Assembly (NCBI RefSeq): GCF_009925085.1
Contig: NZ_JAABNR010000007.1
Location: 124,001 to 188,000 of the forward strand
Direction of reading: 5' to 3'
Length of the DNA: 64,000 nt
Source of the DNA: Stagnihabitans tardus
Lineage (GTDB): Bacteria > Pseudomonadota > Alphaproteobacteria > Rhodobacterales > Rhodobacteraceae
The position numbers and the translations under genes were made by a program. Positions 25,681 to 33,931 of this stretch are shown piece by piece. Below the pieces are notes generated by a model. That model worked only from the letters and a program-made list of their open reading frames with translations, was not told the DNA's origin and did no database searches. Numbering within the stretch: position 1 is the first letter of the stretch; each line of letters opens with the position of its first letter.

Positions 25681-26625
25681 ATGTTGAAGACCACCAAGAT
25701 GCTGCTTGCAGCCGCTGCCACGACCGCGCTCATGGCGGGCGCTTCCTGGGCCGAGGGGCTCATCACCATCATCGTGACCGACCCCGCCAACCCCTATTGG
25801 CTGACCGAGGGCAATGTCGCCAAGGCCACCGCCGAGTCCATGGGCTATACCGCCAATCTCTCGGCCCACAAGGGCGATACCAACGTCGAATCCCAGATGA
25901 TCGACACCGCCATCACCAACAAGTCGGTGGCCATCATCCTCGACCCGGCCAATGCGGATGGGTCCATCGGTGCGGTCAAGAAGGCCGTCGATGCGGGCAT
26001 CCCGGTCTTCCTGGTGAATGCCGAAATCAACCAGGAGGGCCTGGCCAAGGCGCAGCTCGTGTCGAACAACGCCCAAGGTGCGGCGCTGGGTGCCGAGGCC
26101 TGGGTGGCGGCGATGGGCGAGAAGGGCTCTTATGTCGAGCTCTTCGGCAACCCGGCCGACAACAATGCCGCGACCCGCTCGAACGGCTATACGACCGTCA
26201 TCGGCCAGTATCCGGACCTGGTCCAGGCCGGCAAGGAAGTCGCGAACTGGGACCGCACCCAGGGCTACCAGAAGATGCAGTCGCTTCTGCAGGCCAACCC
26301 CGATATCACCGGCGTGATCTCGGGCAATGACGAGATGGCCCTGGGCGCCATTGCCGCGCTGAAGGAAGCGGGCAAGCTCGGCAATGTGAAGGTCGGCGGC
26401 TTCGACGGTTCGCCCGATGCGGTGGCCGCGGTTGCCGCGGGCGAGATGGAATACACCGTCCTGCAGCCCGTCGCGGTCTTTGCCGCCGAAGCCGTCAAGC
26501 AGGCCGACAGCTTCATCAAGACCGGCTCGACCGGGGCTGCGAGCGAAAAGCAGCTCTTCGACTGCAAGCTGATCACCAAGGACAACGTGGACAAGTATAC
26601 CGCGCCCTTCACGCTGTCGGAATAA
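25681..26625 (+). CDS. eryG: Periplasmic sugar-binding protein, RbsB-type, erythritol uptake
   Basis: Binding protein of 314 residues with a Sec signal peptide (cut near GASWA-EG) and a type I periplasmic fold. GGAGGAATGAC precedes the start. Family stretches are DPANPYWLTEGNVAKATAES, AIILDPANADGSIGAVKKA and ISGNDEMALGA. It is the most distal gene of the transporter operon, an unusual order since the binding protein is first in the second sugar transporter of this window. Ligand assignment rests on linkage to eryABC. Confidence 0.85.
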   Translation: MLKTTKMLLAAAATTALMAGASWAEGLITIIVTDPANPYWLTEGNVAKATAESMGYTANLSAHKGDTNVESQMIDTAITNKSVAIILDPANADGSIGAVKKAVDAGIPVFLVNAEINQEGLAKAQLVSNNAQGAALGAEAWVAAMGEKGSYVELFGNPADNNAATRSNGYTTVIGQYPDLVQAGKEVANWDRTQGYQKMQSLLQANPDITGVISGNDEMALGAIAALKEAGKLGNVKVGGFDGSPDAVAAVAAGEMEYTVLQPVAVFAAEAVKQADSFIKTGSTGAASEKQLFDCKLITKDNVDKYTAPFTLSE

Positions 26626-26652
26626 GCGGCACCCGTTCGAAAAAGGCTCTGA

Positions 26653-26714
26653 GGGGGCGCGCTCCCCGCCCCCCCTTGCCAATCCTGTTCCCCGGGCCAT
26701 CATGGTCCGGGGAA
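26653..26714 (+). terminator. Two GC hairpins between the binding protein and the DeoR gene
   Basis: The first stem is GGGGGCG (26653-26659) with CGCCCCC (26667-26673). The second is a 12-base stem with one G-T pair, TTCCCCGG...CCAT (26688-26700) with its complement ending 26714. No T-run follows either, so they are weak intrinsic terminators or mRNA-end stabilisers. The DeoR ribosome binding site lies after the second. Confidence 0.4.
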
Positions 26715-26727
26715 GAGTGAGGAAACC

Positions 26728-27555
26728 ATGAACGACATAAGATCCGAAGAGGACCTGCCCTCGGACAGCCGATCCGCCCGCCAGCAGGCGCGCCGCCAGC
26801 TGATGGCCGAGGCGGTGATGGCCGAAGGCGCCATGCGGATCGAGGACCTGGTCGAACGTTTCGGGATTTCCCTGATGACCGCGCATCGCGACCTGGACGA
26901 GCTGGTCTCGCGCGGGGTTCTGCGCAAGACGCGGGGGATCGTCTCGGCCGCGCCGACCTCGCTGATCGAGGCCTCCGACGTCTACCGATCCACCCGCCAG
27001 GCGGCGGAGAAGCGCGCGATTGCGGCCCATGCCGCGCAATATGTCGAACCGGGGCAGGCGGTGTTTTTCGACGACAGCACGACCGTGTTGCAGATGGTGC
27101 CCTGGTTGCCCGCAAGGGTGCCTTTGACCGCGATCACCAACAGTTTGATCCTGATGGGAGAGCTGAAGTCGGTGACCGATGTGACGATCCTGGGGCTTGG
27201 CGGGCAGTTCCACAATTGGTGCAACGCTTTCATGGGGCCTATGACCACGGCCGAGATCCGGCGTCTGCGCGCCGACAGGGTCTTCCTGTCGATGTCGGCG
27301 ATTGCCGATGACATGGTCTTTCACCAAAGCCCCGAGATGGCCGAGACGAAAAGGGCGATGTTCGACAGCGCGTCGATGCGGATCCTTTTGGCCGACCATT
27401 CGAAATTCGACCGCAGGGCTTTGTATTCCATGGGCCATCTGCGCGAATTCGACCTGGTCATCGTGGATGACGCGCTGCCTGCCTCCCGCGTCGAGGACAT
27501 GCGCGCGCGCGGCATCAAGGTCGAGGTCGCCCGGAGCCCGAAAACCAGCCCGTGA
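26728..27555 (+). CDS. DeoR-family transcriptional regulator
   Basis: Regulator of 275 residues. The N-terminal winged helix (about residues 25-80, MRIEDLVERFGISLMTAHRD) is followed by the DeoR sugar-phosphate sensing domain with DDSTTVLQMVPW and ILLADHSKFDRRALYSMG. It precedes a kinase and a GlpD-like oxidase in the same direction and may control them, the upstream transporter, or both. The strong GTGAGG sits before the ATG. Confidence 0.85.
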   Translation: MNDIRSEEDLPSDSRSARQQARRQLMAEAVMAEGAMRIEDLVERFGISLMTAHRDLDELVSRGVLRKTRGIVSAAPTSLIEASDVYRSTRQAAEKRAIAAHAAQYVEPGQAVFFDDSTTVLQMVPWLPARVPLTAITNSLILMGELKSVTDVTILGLGGQFHNWCNAFMGPMTTAEIRRLRADRVFLSMSAIADDMVFHQSPEMAETKRAMFDSASMRILLADHSKFDRRALYSMGHLREFDLVIVDDALPASRVEDMRARGIKVEVARSPKTSP

Positions 27556-27580
27556 CCCGGGTTTCGCAGAGCCAGGGTCC

Positions 27581-27624
27581 CTCCTTCTCCCCGCCGCCCC
27601 GGGCTTGACCCGGGGCCTCGACCC
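27581..27624. repeat. Palindromic intergenic element, copy 2
   Basis: Contains the perfect stem GCCCCGGG (27596-27603) with CCCGGGGC (27609-27616) around CTTGA. Its flanks match the element inside the CocE-like gene at 7421-7463. It lies in the 90-base gap between the DeoR gene and the kinase and ends 21 bases before the kinase start. Confidence 0.6.
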
Positions 27625-27645
27625 GAAAATGCCACGGAAGCCAGA

Positions 27646-29109
27646 ATGCCCCTGATCATCGGTATCGACTGCGGATTGACCGTCACCAAGGCGGTGGTCT
27701 TCGACGAGCGCGGTCGGGTGCTGGCCACGGCGCGGCGCCCCTCGCAGCAGTTGAAACCCCAGGCGCGGCATGTCGAACGCGACATGGACCAGCTTTGGCA
27801 GGCCTGTGCGGGGGTAATCTCCGAGTCCTTGGCGGCCTCTGGCCACCCGGCCTCGGAGGTGGCTGCGGTCGCAGCCACGGCGCATGGCGACGGGGTCTAT
27901 CTTTTGGACCGCGCGGGGCGGCCCAATGGCCCGGGGATCCTCTCGCTGGACAGCCGCGCGGTGGAGGTGGTCGAGGGATGGGAGGCGGATGGGACGTCGG
28001 AAGCCGCGCTGCATCTGACCGGTCAAAAGCCCCATGCCTCCGCCCCCTCGGCGCTTCTGGCCTGGATGGCGCGCCACCAGCCGGAGCGGCTCGCGGCGAC
28101 GGGCCATGTCCTGACCTGCAAGGACTGGCTGACTTTTTGCCTGACGGGCCGGATCGGCACCGACCGGACCGAGGCCTCGACCTCTTTCACCGATGTGAAG
28201 ACCCAGGGCTATAACCCCGATATCCAAAGGCTTTTCGGCCTGGACCTGGACTTGCCCGAGATCGCCCCCTGCGAGGCGGTGGTGGGCGATGTCACGCCTC
28301 AGGCCGCGCGGATGACGGGGCTTTTGCCCGGCACCCCGGTCGTGGCGGGGCTGCATGACGTGACGGCCAGCGCCCTGGGGATCGGCGGCCATGCCCAGGG
28401 CGTGATTGCCGTCGTCGCGGGCACCTATTCGATCAACGAGACGGTCACCTCCACCCCGCGCACCGATGCCCGCTGGTTCTGCCGCAACGCGATCCGGCCC
28501 GGAGAATGGCATCCCATGGCGATCTCCCCGGCCTCGGCGGCCAATTACGACTGGTTCCTCGACCATTTCACCCTGCGCGGCCCCGATATCCATGCCACGC
28601 TCGCCCCCGAAATCGCGGCGGCCCTTGCCCGGCCGTCCTCCGCCTTCTTCCACCCCTATCTCTTCGGCTCGCCCCATGGCGGCCGGGCCTCGGCCGGGTT
28701 CTTCGGGCTCCACGGCTGGCACGACCGGGGCGACATGTTGCGTGCCGTGCTGGAGGGCATCGCCTTCAACCACCGGCTTCATGTCGAGGCGCTGCAAGAG
28801 GCCTTTCCCTCGCGCGAGATCCGCCTGACCGGGGGGATTTCCCGCAACCCCAGGATCGCCCAGCTCTTCGCCGATGCCCTGGGGCTCCCCGTGACGGTGA
28901 CCGAGACCGAGGAGGCCGCCGCCTGGGGGGCCGCCCTTTGCGCGGGGGCGGGGGCTGGCCTCTGGCCCACGCCTTTCGACGACCCGCGCGACCTGGGCGG
29001 CAAGACCTACCGCCCGGAGCAGGACCTGACCCGTCGCTATCGCCTGCACGCGGACCTCGTGCAGGCCCTGGCGCCCCTCTGGCCGCGATTGGAGGCCGAG
29101 GATGTCTGA
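27646..29109 (+). CDS. FGGY-family carbohydrate kinase
   Basis: Kinase of 487 residues for a sugar or polyol. The N-terminal ATPase motif IGIDCGLTVTKAVVFDERG and the C-terminal LTGGISRNPRIAQLF are present. It resembles EryA in general design but is clearly a different paralogue (HASAPSALLAWMARHQPERL in the middle). It overlaps the GlpD-like gene by 8 bases, so the phosphorylated product is probably the substrate of that oxidase, as with EryA and EryB. The polyol is unknown. Confidence 0.82.
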   Translation: MPLIIGIDCGLTVTKAVVFDERGRVLATARRPSQQLKPQARHVERDMDQLWQACAGVISESLAASGHPASEVAAVAATAHGDGVYLLDRAGRPNGPGILSLDSRAVEVVEGWEADGTSEAALHLTGQKPHASAPSALLAWMARHQPERLAATGHVLTCKDWLTFCLTGRIGTDRTEASTSFTDVKTQGYNPDIQRLFGLDLDLPEIAPCEAVVGDVTPQAARMTGLLPGTPVVAGLHDVTASALGIGGHAQGVIAVVAGTYSINETVTSTPRTDARWFCRNAIRPGEWHPMAISPASAANYDWFLDHFTLRGPDIHATLAPEIAAALARPSSAFFHPYLFGSPHGGRASAGFFGLHGWHDRGDMLRAVLEGIAFNHRLHVEALQEAFPSREIRLTGGISRNPRIAQLFADALGLPVTVTETEEAAAWGAALCAGAGAGLWPTPFDDPRDLGGKTYRPEQDLTRRYRLHADLVQALAPLWPRLEAEDV

Positions 29110-30715
29110 CCATTTCGACGTCATCATCATCGGGGCGGGCGTCAACGGCGCGGGGCTTTTCCGCGACCTCTGCGAGCAGGGGGTGAAATGCCTGATCCTG
29201 GACAAGGGGGACTGGGGTTCGGGGACCTCTGCGGCGCCCTCAAGGCTGATCCATGGCGGGATCAAATACCTCGAGACCGGCGAATTCCGCCTCGTCGCCC
29301 AATCGACGCTGGAGCGGAACCTGCTTCTGAAGAACGCCCCCCATGCGGTGCTGCCCCTGCCCACCGTCATCCCGATCTTCAGCTGGCTCAAGGGGATAGG
29401 GGCCGCCCTGCGCACGCTGATGGGGTCCACCACGGCGCCGCGCCAAAGGGGCGCCGTGCTGATGAAGATTGGCCTCTGGCTCTATGACTTTTACGGCGCG
29501 CGCGAGCGCATCATGCCGCGCCACCAGATGTGGAGCCGCGCCCGGGCCCTGCGCGAGCTGCCCCTGACCCCGCGCATCAAGGCGGCGGGGCTCTACTATG
29601 ACGCCCGCATCGCCATGCCCGAGCGGCTGGTCTGGGAGCTGGTCGCCGACGGTTTGCGCGCCAATCCGACCTCGCGGGCGCTGTCCCATGCCAGTTTCCG
29701 GCGCGAGGGGCCGGGCCTGCGGGTCTGGAACGAGGAGACGAACCAGGATGTGGCCTCTTGCCTGATGGTCAATGCGGCCGGGCCCTGGATCGACCAGGTG
29801 AACCGCGCGCTTGGCATCGAGGGGCGGCTCATTGGCGGCACCAAGGGGGCGCATCTTCTGTTGGATCATCCCGCTCTGGTCAAGGCGCTGGCGGGCCGCA
29901 TGGTCTATTTCGAGGCCGATGACGGACGGATTTGCCTGGTTTATGAACATCTTGGCCGGGTCATGTTGGGCTCGACCGATATCCGCGCCGATGACCCCGA
30001 TGCGCTGACGGTCTCGGATGCCGAGGCCGATTACCTCCTGGGCGCCGTGGCCAGCCTTTTCCCGGACCTCGGCCCGGGCCGCGTGGTCCATGCCTATTCC
30101 GGCCTGCGCCCCTTGCCCTATTCCGAGGGCACCCAGGCCGGGCTGATCTCGCGCGATCATTCCGCGCCGGTGGCCGAACCGCAAGGCGACCGCGCCTTTC
30201 CGGTGATCTCGCTCGTGGGCGGCAAATGGACGACCTTCCGCGGCTTTGCCGAGGAGGTGGCGGACCTGGTCCTGAAGCGGCTGGGGATGAACCGGCGGAT
30301 CTCGACGCGGGCCATGGCGATTGGAGGCGGGCGGGACTTTCCGGCGGATGCGGGGGCTTGGGCCGCGGCCCAGCCCGTGGCGCGGGAGCGGGCGCTGGAG
30401 CTTTTGGCGCGCTATGGCGCGACCGGCGCCCAGGTGGCCGAGGCCGAGGCCAGGGGCGCGCGGGGGATCGTCGATGCGCCGGACTTCACCGATGCAGAGA
30501 TCGCCTGGATCACGGCGCATGAACGCGTCCTGCGGCTGGAGGATATCGTCCTGCGCCGCACGCCCCTGGCCATCACGGGCCGGGTGACCGAGGCCATGCT
30601 GGCAGACCTCGCGCGCGTTGCGGGCGGGGTCAGGTTCTGGTCCCCGGAGCGGCAGGCCGAAGAGGTCGCGGCGGTGAAGGAGACCCTCACCCGCCGCCAC
30701 CGCTGGAGCTTCTAG
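29102..30715 (+). CDS. FAD-dependent glycerol-3-phosphate dehydrogenase-like oxidase
   Basis: Protein of 537 residues of the GlpD family. FAD motif IIGAGVNGAGLFRDLCEQG, then PSRLIHGGIKYLETGEFRLV, and VGGKWTTFRGFAEEV towards the end. It is a paralogue of eryB in this window but diverged and 46 residues longer. Overlaps the kinase upstream by 8 bases. Its stop TAG overlaps the stop of the convergent kinase gene within the shared palindrome CTAG. It could be true GlpD; the adjacent non-GlpK kinase argues for another phospho-polyol. Confidence 0.82.
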   Translation: MSDHFDVIIIGAGVNGAGLFRDLCEQGVKCLILDKGDWGSGTSAAPSRLIHGGIKYLETGEFRLVAQSTLERNLLLKNAPHAVLPLPTVIPIFSWLKGIGAALRTLMGSTTAPRQRGAVLMKIGLWLYDFYGARERIMPRHQMWSRARALRELPLTPRIKAAGLYYDARIAMPERLVWELVADGLRANPTSRALSHASFRREGPGLRVWNEETNQDVASCLMVNAAGPWIDQVNRALGIEGRLIGGTKGAHLLLDHPALVKALAGRMVYFEADDGRICLVYEHLGRVMLGSTDIRADDPDALTVSDAEADYLLGAVASLFPDLGPGRVVHAYSGLRPLPYSEGTQAGLISRDHSAPVAEPQGDRAFPVISLVGGKWTTFRGFAEEVADLVLKRLGMNRRISTRAMAIGGGRDFPADAGAWAAAQPVARERALELLARYGATGAQVAEAEARGARGIVDAPDFTDAEIAWITAHERVLRLEDIVLRRTPLAITGRVTEAMLADLARVAGGVRFWSPERQAEEVAAVKETLTRRHRWSF

Positions 30716-32118
30716 GCGCGGGCCTTGCGCAGGGCGCCTGCCCAAAGCGCGCGGTCCGGGCCTGGGTCTCGCGCGGGGGAGAAGGTCTGGCCCTCTCCGC
30801 CCAGGGGGAGCGTCACGCCAAAATGGGTAAAGGCCATGGCGGCGGCGCCCAGGGCACCCACCTCCTCCACCGCGCTTTGCGTGACGGGGCGGGCGAGGAA
30901 ATCGGCCTGCCTTTGCATGAGGAACCCATTCCCCGAGGCGCCGCCATCGGCACGGAGGCCTTCGAGCCTGCCGCCATCGGCCTCCATCGCGGCGAAGACA
31001 TCGGCGATCTGATGGGCCACGGCCTCGATCGCCGCGCGGGCCAAGTGGGCGCGGGTCGTGCCATGGGTCATCCCCGTGATGGTGCCCCGCGCCTGATCAT
31101 CCCAATGCGGCGCGCCAAGCCCCGCAAGCGCCGGGACAAAGACCACGCCGCCGGTATCGGGCACGGTCTCGGCCAGGGTGGAGACTTCGGCCGCCGAGCC
31201 CAGGCCCAGGATGCCGCCCATGAAGGAGACCGCCTGGGCCGAGACGGTGATATTGCCCTCCAAGGCATGGGCGGTGCCGTGCCGACCCGTCCAGGCAATG
31301 GTGCCGGAAAGCCCATGGGAGGAGGCCACACGCCCTGGCGTCAGGGTCATCAGCGAAGACCCCGTGCCATAGGTCGCCTTCACGGTCCCCGGCGCCCGGA
31401 CCCCATGGCCGTAAAGTGCTGCATGGCTGTCGCCCATCATGGCCAGCACGGGGATCCCCTCGGGCGTCTGGCCAAAGCGGCTGTCCGAGGGGCGGGGCTC
31501 GGGCAGGCAGGCAGTGGAGGCGCCGAAGAGGGCGGCGAGGTCGTCGGAGAAGGTCAGGCTGCGCGTGTCGAAAAGCTGCGTGCGCGAGGCGTTGGAATGG
31601 TCGGTCGCAAAGGCTCCGGTCAGGTTGAAGAGGAGCCAGGCGTCGACCGTCCCCGCGCAAAGGCGGCCCTGGGAGAGGAGGGGCTTCGCCTCGGGGATGT
31701 TCTCCAGCACCCAGGCGAGTTTTCCGGCGGGGAAGAGCGGGTTGATGCCAAGGCCGGTGGCCGCGATGACCTTTGCGTCATGGCCATCGGCGATCAGCCA
31801 TGCCGAGGCCTCGGCCGTGCGGCGGCATTGCCAGATGGGCGCGGGGCAGAGGGGGGTGCCGGTCTTGCGGTCCCAGACCACCAGGGTCTCGCGCTGGTTG
31901 GCGATGGCGATGCCATCTGGGCGGCCATGGGGGGCGAGGTCGGCGATGACCTTTTGCACCGAGGCCCAGATGGCTTGGGCCGATTGCTCGGCCCAACCGG
32001 GATGCGGGTATTCGGTCGTCAGGGGGGCGGAGGCGCGGGCGAGGATCGCCCCCGTCTCATCCACCAGGATGGCCTTGGTGTTGGTCGTGCCCTGGTCGAT
32101 GGCGAGGATGCGGGTCAT
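30712..32118 (-). CDS. Glycerol-kinase-like FGGY kinase, candidate ketose kinase
   Basis: Kinase of 468 residues close to GlpK in its N-terminal half (IDQGTTNTKAILVDETG, YPHPGWAEQ, IANQRETLVVWDR) and with GLGAPHWDDQARG. It is shorter than GlpK (about 500). Last gene of a minus-strand operon after a two-part transketolase (ATGA overlap with its second subunit) and downstream of an isomerase-like gene. This order suggests it phosphorylates the ketose made by the isomerase before the transketolase splits it, as proposed for D-apulose. Glycerol is the alternative substrate. Confidence 0.8.
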   Translation of the reverse strand: MTRILAIDQGTTNTKAILVDETGAILARASAPLTTEYPHPGWAEQSAQAIWASVQKVIADLAPHGRPDGIAIANQRETLVVWDRKTGTPLCPAPIWQCRRTAEASAWLIADGHDAKVIAATGLGINPLFPAGKLAWVLENIPEAKPLLSQGRLCAGTVDAWLLFNLTGAFATDHSNASRTQLFDTRSLTFSDDLAALFGASTACLPEPRPSDSRFGQTPEGIPVLAMMGDSHAALYGHGVRAPGTVKATYGTGSSLMTLTPGRVASSHGLSGTIAWTGRHGTAHALEGNITVSAQAVSFMGGILGLGSAAEVSTLAETVPDTGGVVFVPALAGLGAPHWDDQARGTITGMTHGTTRAHLARAAIEAVAHQIADVFAAMEADGGRLEGLRADGGASGNGFLMQRQADFLARPVTQSAVEEVGALGAAAMAFTHFGVTLPLGGEGQTFSPARDPGPDRALWAGALRKARA

Positions 32119-33065
32119 TTCCGCGCCACCGCACGGCGGGCCGCCGCCTTGATGCCCGCGACCGTCAGGCCGGAACGCGCGAACAGATGCGCCAGGTCGC
32201 CCGTGGGTTGGAAGCCGTCGAAGCCCAGGCGCTCGACCGGGACGGGTTTGTGAGAGGCGGTGAACTCCGCCACCGCACCGCCAAGACCACCGCGCAGATG
32301 CGCCTCTTCGACGGTGACGATGGCCCCGGTTTTCGAGGCTTCGTGCAGCGCCGCCTCATCAAGCGGGTTGATCGTGTGCATGTTCAGGACCCTTGCCGAG
32401 AGGCCCTCGGAGGCAAGCTCCTCCGCCGCCGTCATGGCCAGGTGAACCACCGTGCCGCAGGCGATGAGCGTGACGTCGCTGCCCTGCCGGGCGAGGGTCG
32501 CGCGGCCGGGGGTGAAGACGCGGCCAGGGATCTCCAGCGCGGGAACCGGCATGCGGGAGAGGCGGATATAGACGGGCCCCTCATGGGCGGCGGCCCAGCG
32601 GATGGCCTGTTCGACCTCCCAAGGATCGGCGGGGACGATGAGGGTGATGTTCTTCAAGGGCCGGAGCCAAGCGAAGTCCTCGATGGAATGGTGGGTCGGC
32701 CCAAGCTCGGCATAGGCCACGCCGGAGCTTTGGCCCACCAGCTTGACGTTGAACCCCGCGTAAGAGACATCGGCCTTGACCTGCTCCAGCGCGCGCCCCG
32801 TCAGGAAACACGAGGCCGCCGAGACGAAGGGGACCTGGCCTCCGTTTGCCAGGCCCGCGCCGACGCCGACCATGACCTGTTCGGCGATGCCGACATTGAT
32901 CAGCCTTTCGGGATAGGCCTTCTGGAAAGCGCCGAGTTTTGACGACCCCACCGAGTCATTCACCACGGCGCAGATGCGGGGGTCTTGGGCCGCGAGGTCG
33001 CAAAGCGTCTTCACCCAGGCATCGCGGCAGTCGTAAAGGCCCGCTTTTTCAACAGCATGCGACAT
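32115..33065 (-). CDS. Transketolase C-terminal subunit (split type)
   Basis: Protein of 316 residues corresponding to the pyrimidine-binding and C-terminal domains of transketolase. Motifs are RLINVGIAEQVMVGVGAGLANGG (with the Glu that activates thiamine diphosphate), GPTHHSIEDFAWLRPLKN and VTVEEAHLRGGLGGAV. Its partner is encoded next upstream with a 1-base overlap. Split transketolases are often tied to dedicated sugar pathways rather than to the central pentose pathway. Confidence 0.92.
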   Translation of the reverse strand: MSHAVEKAGLYDCRDAWVKTLCDLAAQDPRICAVVNDSVGSSKLGAFQKAYPERLINVGIAEQVMVGVGAGLANGGQVPFVSAASCFLTGRALEQVKADVSYAGFNVKLVGQSSGVAYAELGPTHHSIEDFAWLRPLKNITLIVPADPWEVEQAIRWAAAHEGPVYIRLSRMPVPALEIPGRVFTPGRATLARQGSDVTLIACGTVVHLAMTAAEELASEGLSARVLNMHTINPLDEAALHEASKTGAIVTVEEAHLRGGLGGAVAEFTASHKPVPVERLGFDGFQPTGDLAHLFARSGLTVAGIKAAARRAVARK

Positions 33066-33877
33066 CAGACCAACTCCGCCATGGCTTGCGCAAATTCCGC
33101 GTCATTCGGCACGCCATGGTGCCATTTCGCGACATTCTCCATGAAGGAGACGCCCTTGCCCTTGACCGTATTGGCGATGATGCAGCGGGGGCGGTCCCCC
33201 TTCGCGGTCAGCGCGCCCAGAAGCGCCGAGACGTCATGGCCATCGACCATCTGGACCTCAAACCCAAAGGCCTCATACTTCTTGTCCAAGGGGTCCAGCC
33301 CCGAGGTCTCCTCCGTCCCCGCGCCCTGCTGAAGCCGGTTGCGGTCGATGATCAGCGTCAGGTTGGCCAGCCGCCGGTGGCCCGCCACCATCGCGGCCTC
33401 CCAGTTGGAGCCCTCTTGCTGCTCGCCATCGCCGGTCAGGACATAGGTGCGGTAGTCGCGGCCCGTGATCTGGCCCGCAATGGCGATCCCCAAAGCCACG
33501 GGGAAGCCGTGACCCAGGGGCCCGGTGTTGGTCTCGACCCCCGGGACATAGTTGCGGTTGGGGTGGCCGTTCAGCGGGCTGCCGTTTTGCATATAGCTGG
33601 GCAGCCAATCCTCGGGGAAGTAGCCCGCCGCACACAGCGCGGTATAGATCGCCCCCGTCGCATGGCCCTTGGACATGATGAAACGGTCGCGATCCTCCCA
33701 AGCTGGCCGCGCGGGATCATGGCGCATCACGCCGAAGTACAGCGTCGCCAGGATGTCGGTGGCCGAGAAATCGCCGCCCGGATGGCCCAGTTGGGCGCGG
33801 TGGACCATGGTGAAGGCGGTGCGCCGCATCCAGAGCGCGCGCGCCCGGATCAGCGGGATGGGGTCGTTTTGCATCAT
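33065..33877 (-). CDS. Transketolase N-terminal subunit (split type)
   Basis: Protein of 270 residues with the diphosphate-binding half of transketolase. HRAQLGHPGGDFSATDIL, SKGHATGAIYTALCAAG, GPLGHGFPVALGIAIAG and TGDGEQQEGSNWEAAM (the thiamine diphosphate GDG motif) are all present. Two ATGs in tandem begin the frame; AAGGAAG serves either. A GC hairpin lies in the 54-base gap to the isomerase gene. With the second subunit it would form an alpha2beta2 enzyme that moves a two-carbon unit from a ketose phosphate to an aldose phosphate. Confidence 0.92.
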   Translation of the reverse strand: MMQNDPIPLIRARALWMRRTAFTMVHRAQLGHPGGDFSATDILATLYFGVMRHDPARPAWEDRDRFIMSKGHATGAIYTALCAAGYFPEDWLPSYMQNGSPLNGHPNRNYVPGVETNTGPLGHGFPVALGIAIAGQITGRDYRTYVLTGDGEQQEGSNWEAAMVAGHRRLANLTLIIDRNRLQQGAGTEETSGLDPLDKKYEAFGFEVQMVDGHDVSALLGALTAKGDRPRCIIANTVKGKGVSFMENVAKWHHGVPNDAEFAQAMAELV

Positions 33878-33899
33878 GACTTCCTTTGGCGACGTTGCG

Positions 33900-33923
33900 C
33901 CGGGGGGGCCTTTGGCCCCCCGG
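33900..33923 (-). terminator. GC hairpin between the isomerase and transketolase genes
   Basis: GGGGGGCC and GGCCCCCC pair around TTT, with partial extension at the base. It lies inside the operon, without a T-run, so it is more likely an mRNA processing or stabilising hairpin or partial attenuator than a full terminator. Confidence 0.35.
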
Positions 33924-33931
33924 TTCCGGGA

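Noticed and set aside
25546-29433. 1295-codon open frame on the minus strand
   Set aside because: It runs antisense through the binding protein, DeoR and kinase genes, is rich in Arg, Gly and His with no domain pattern, and is a product of high GC at third codon positions.
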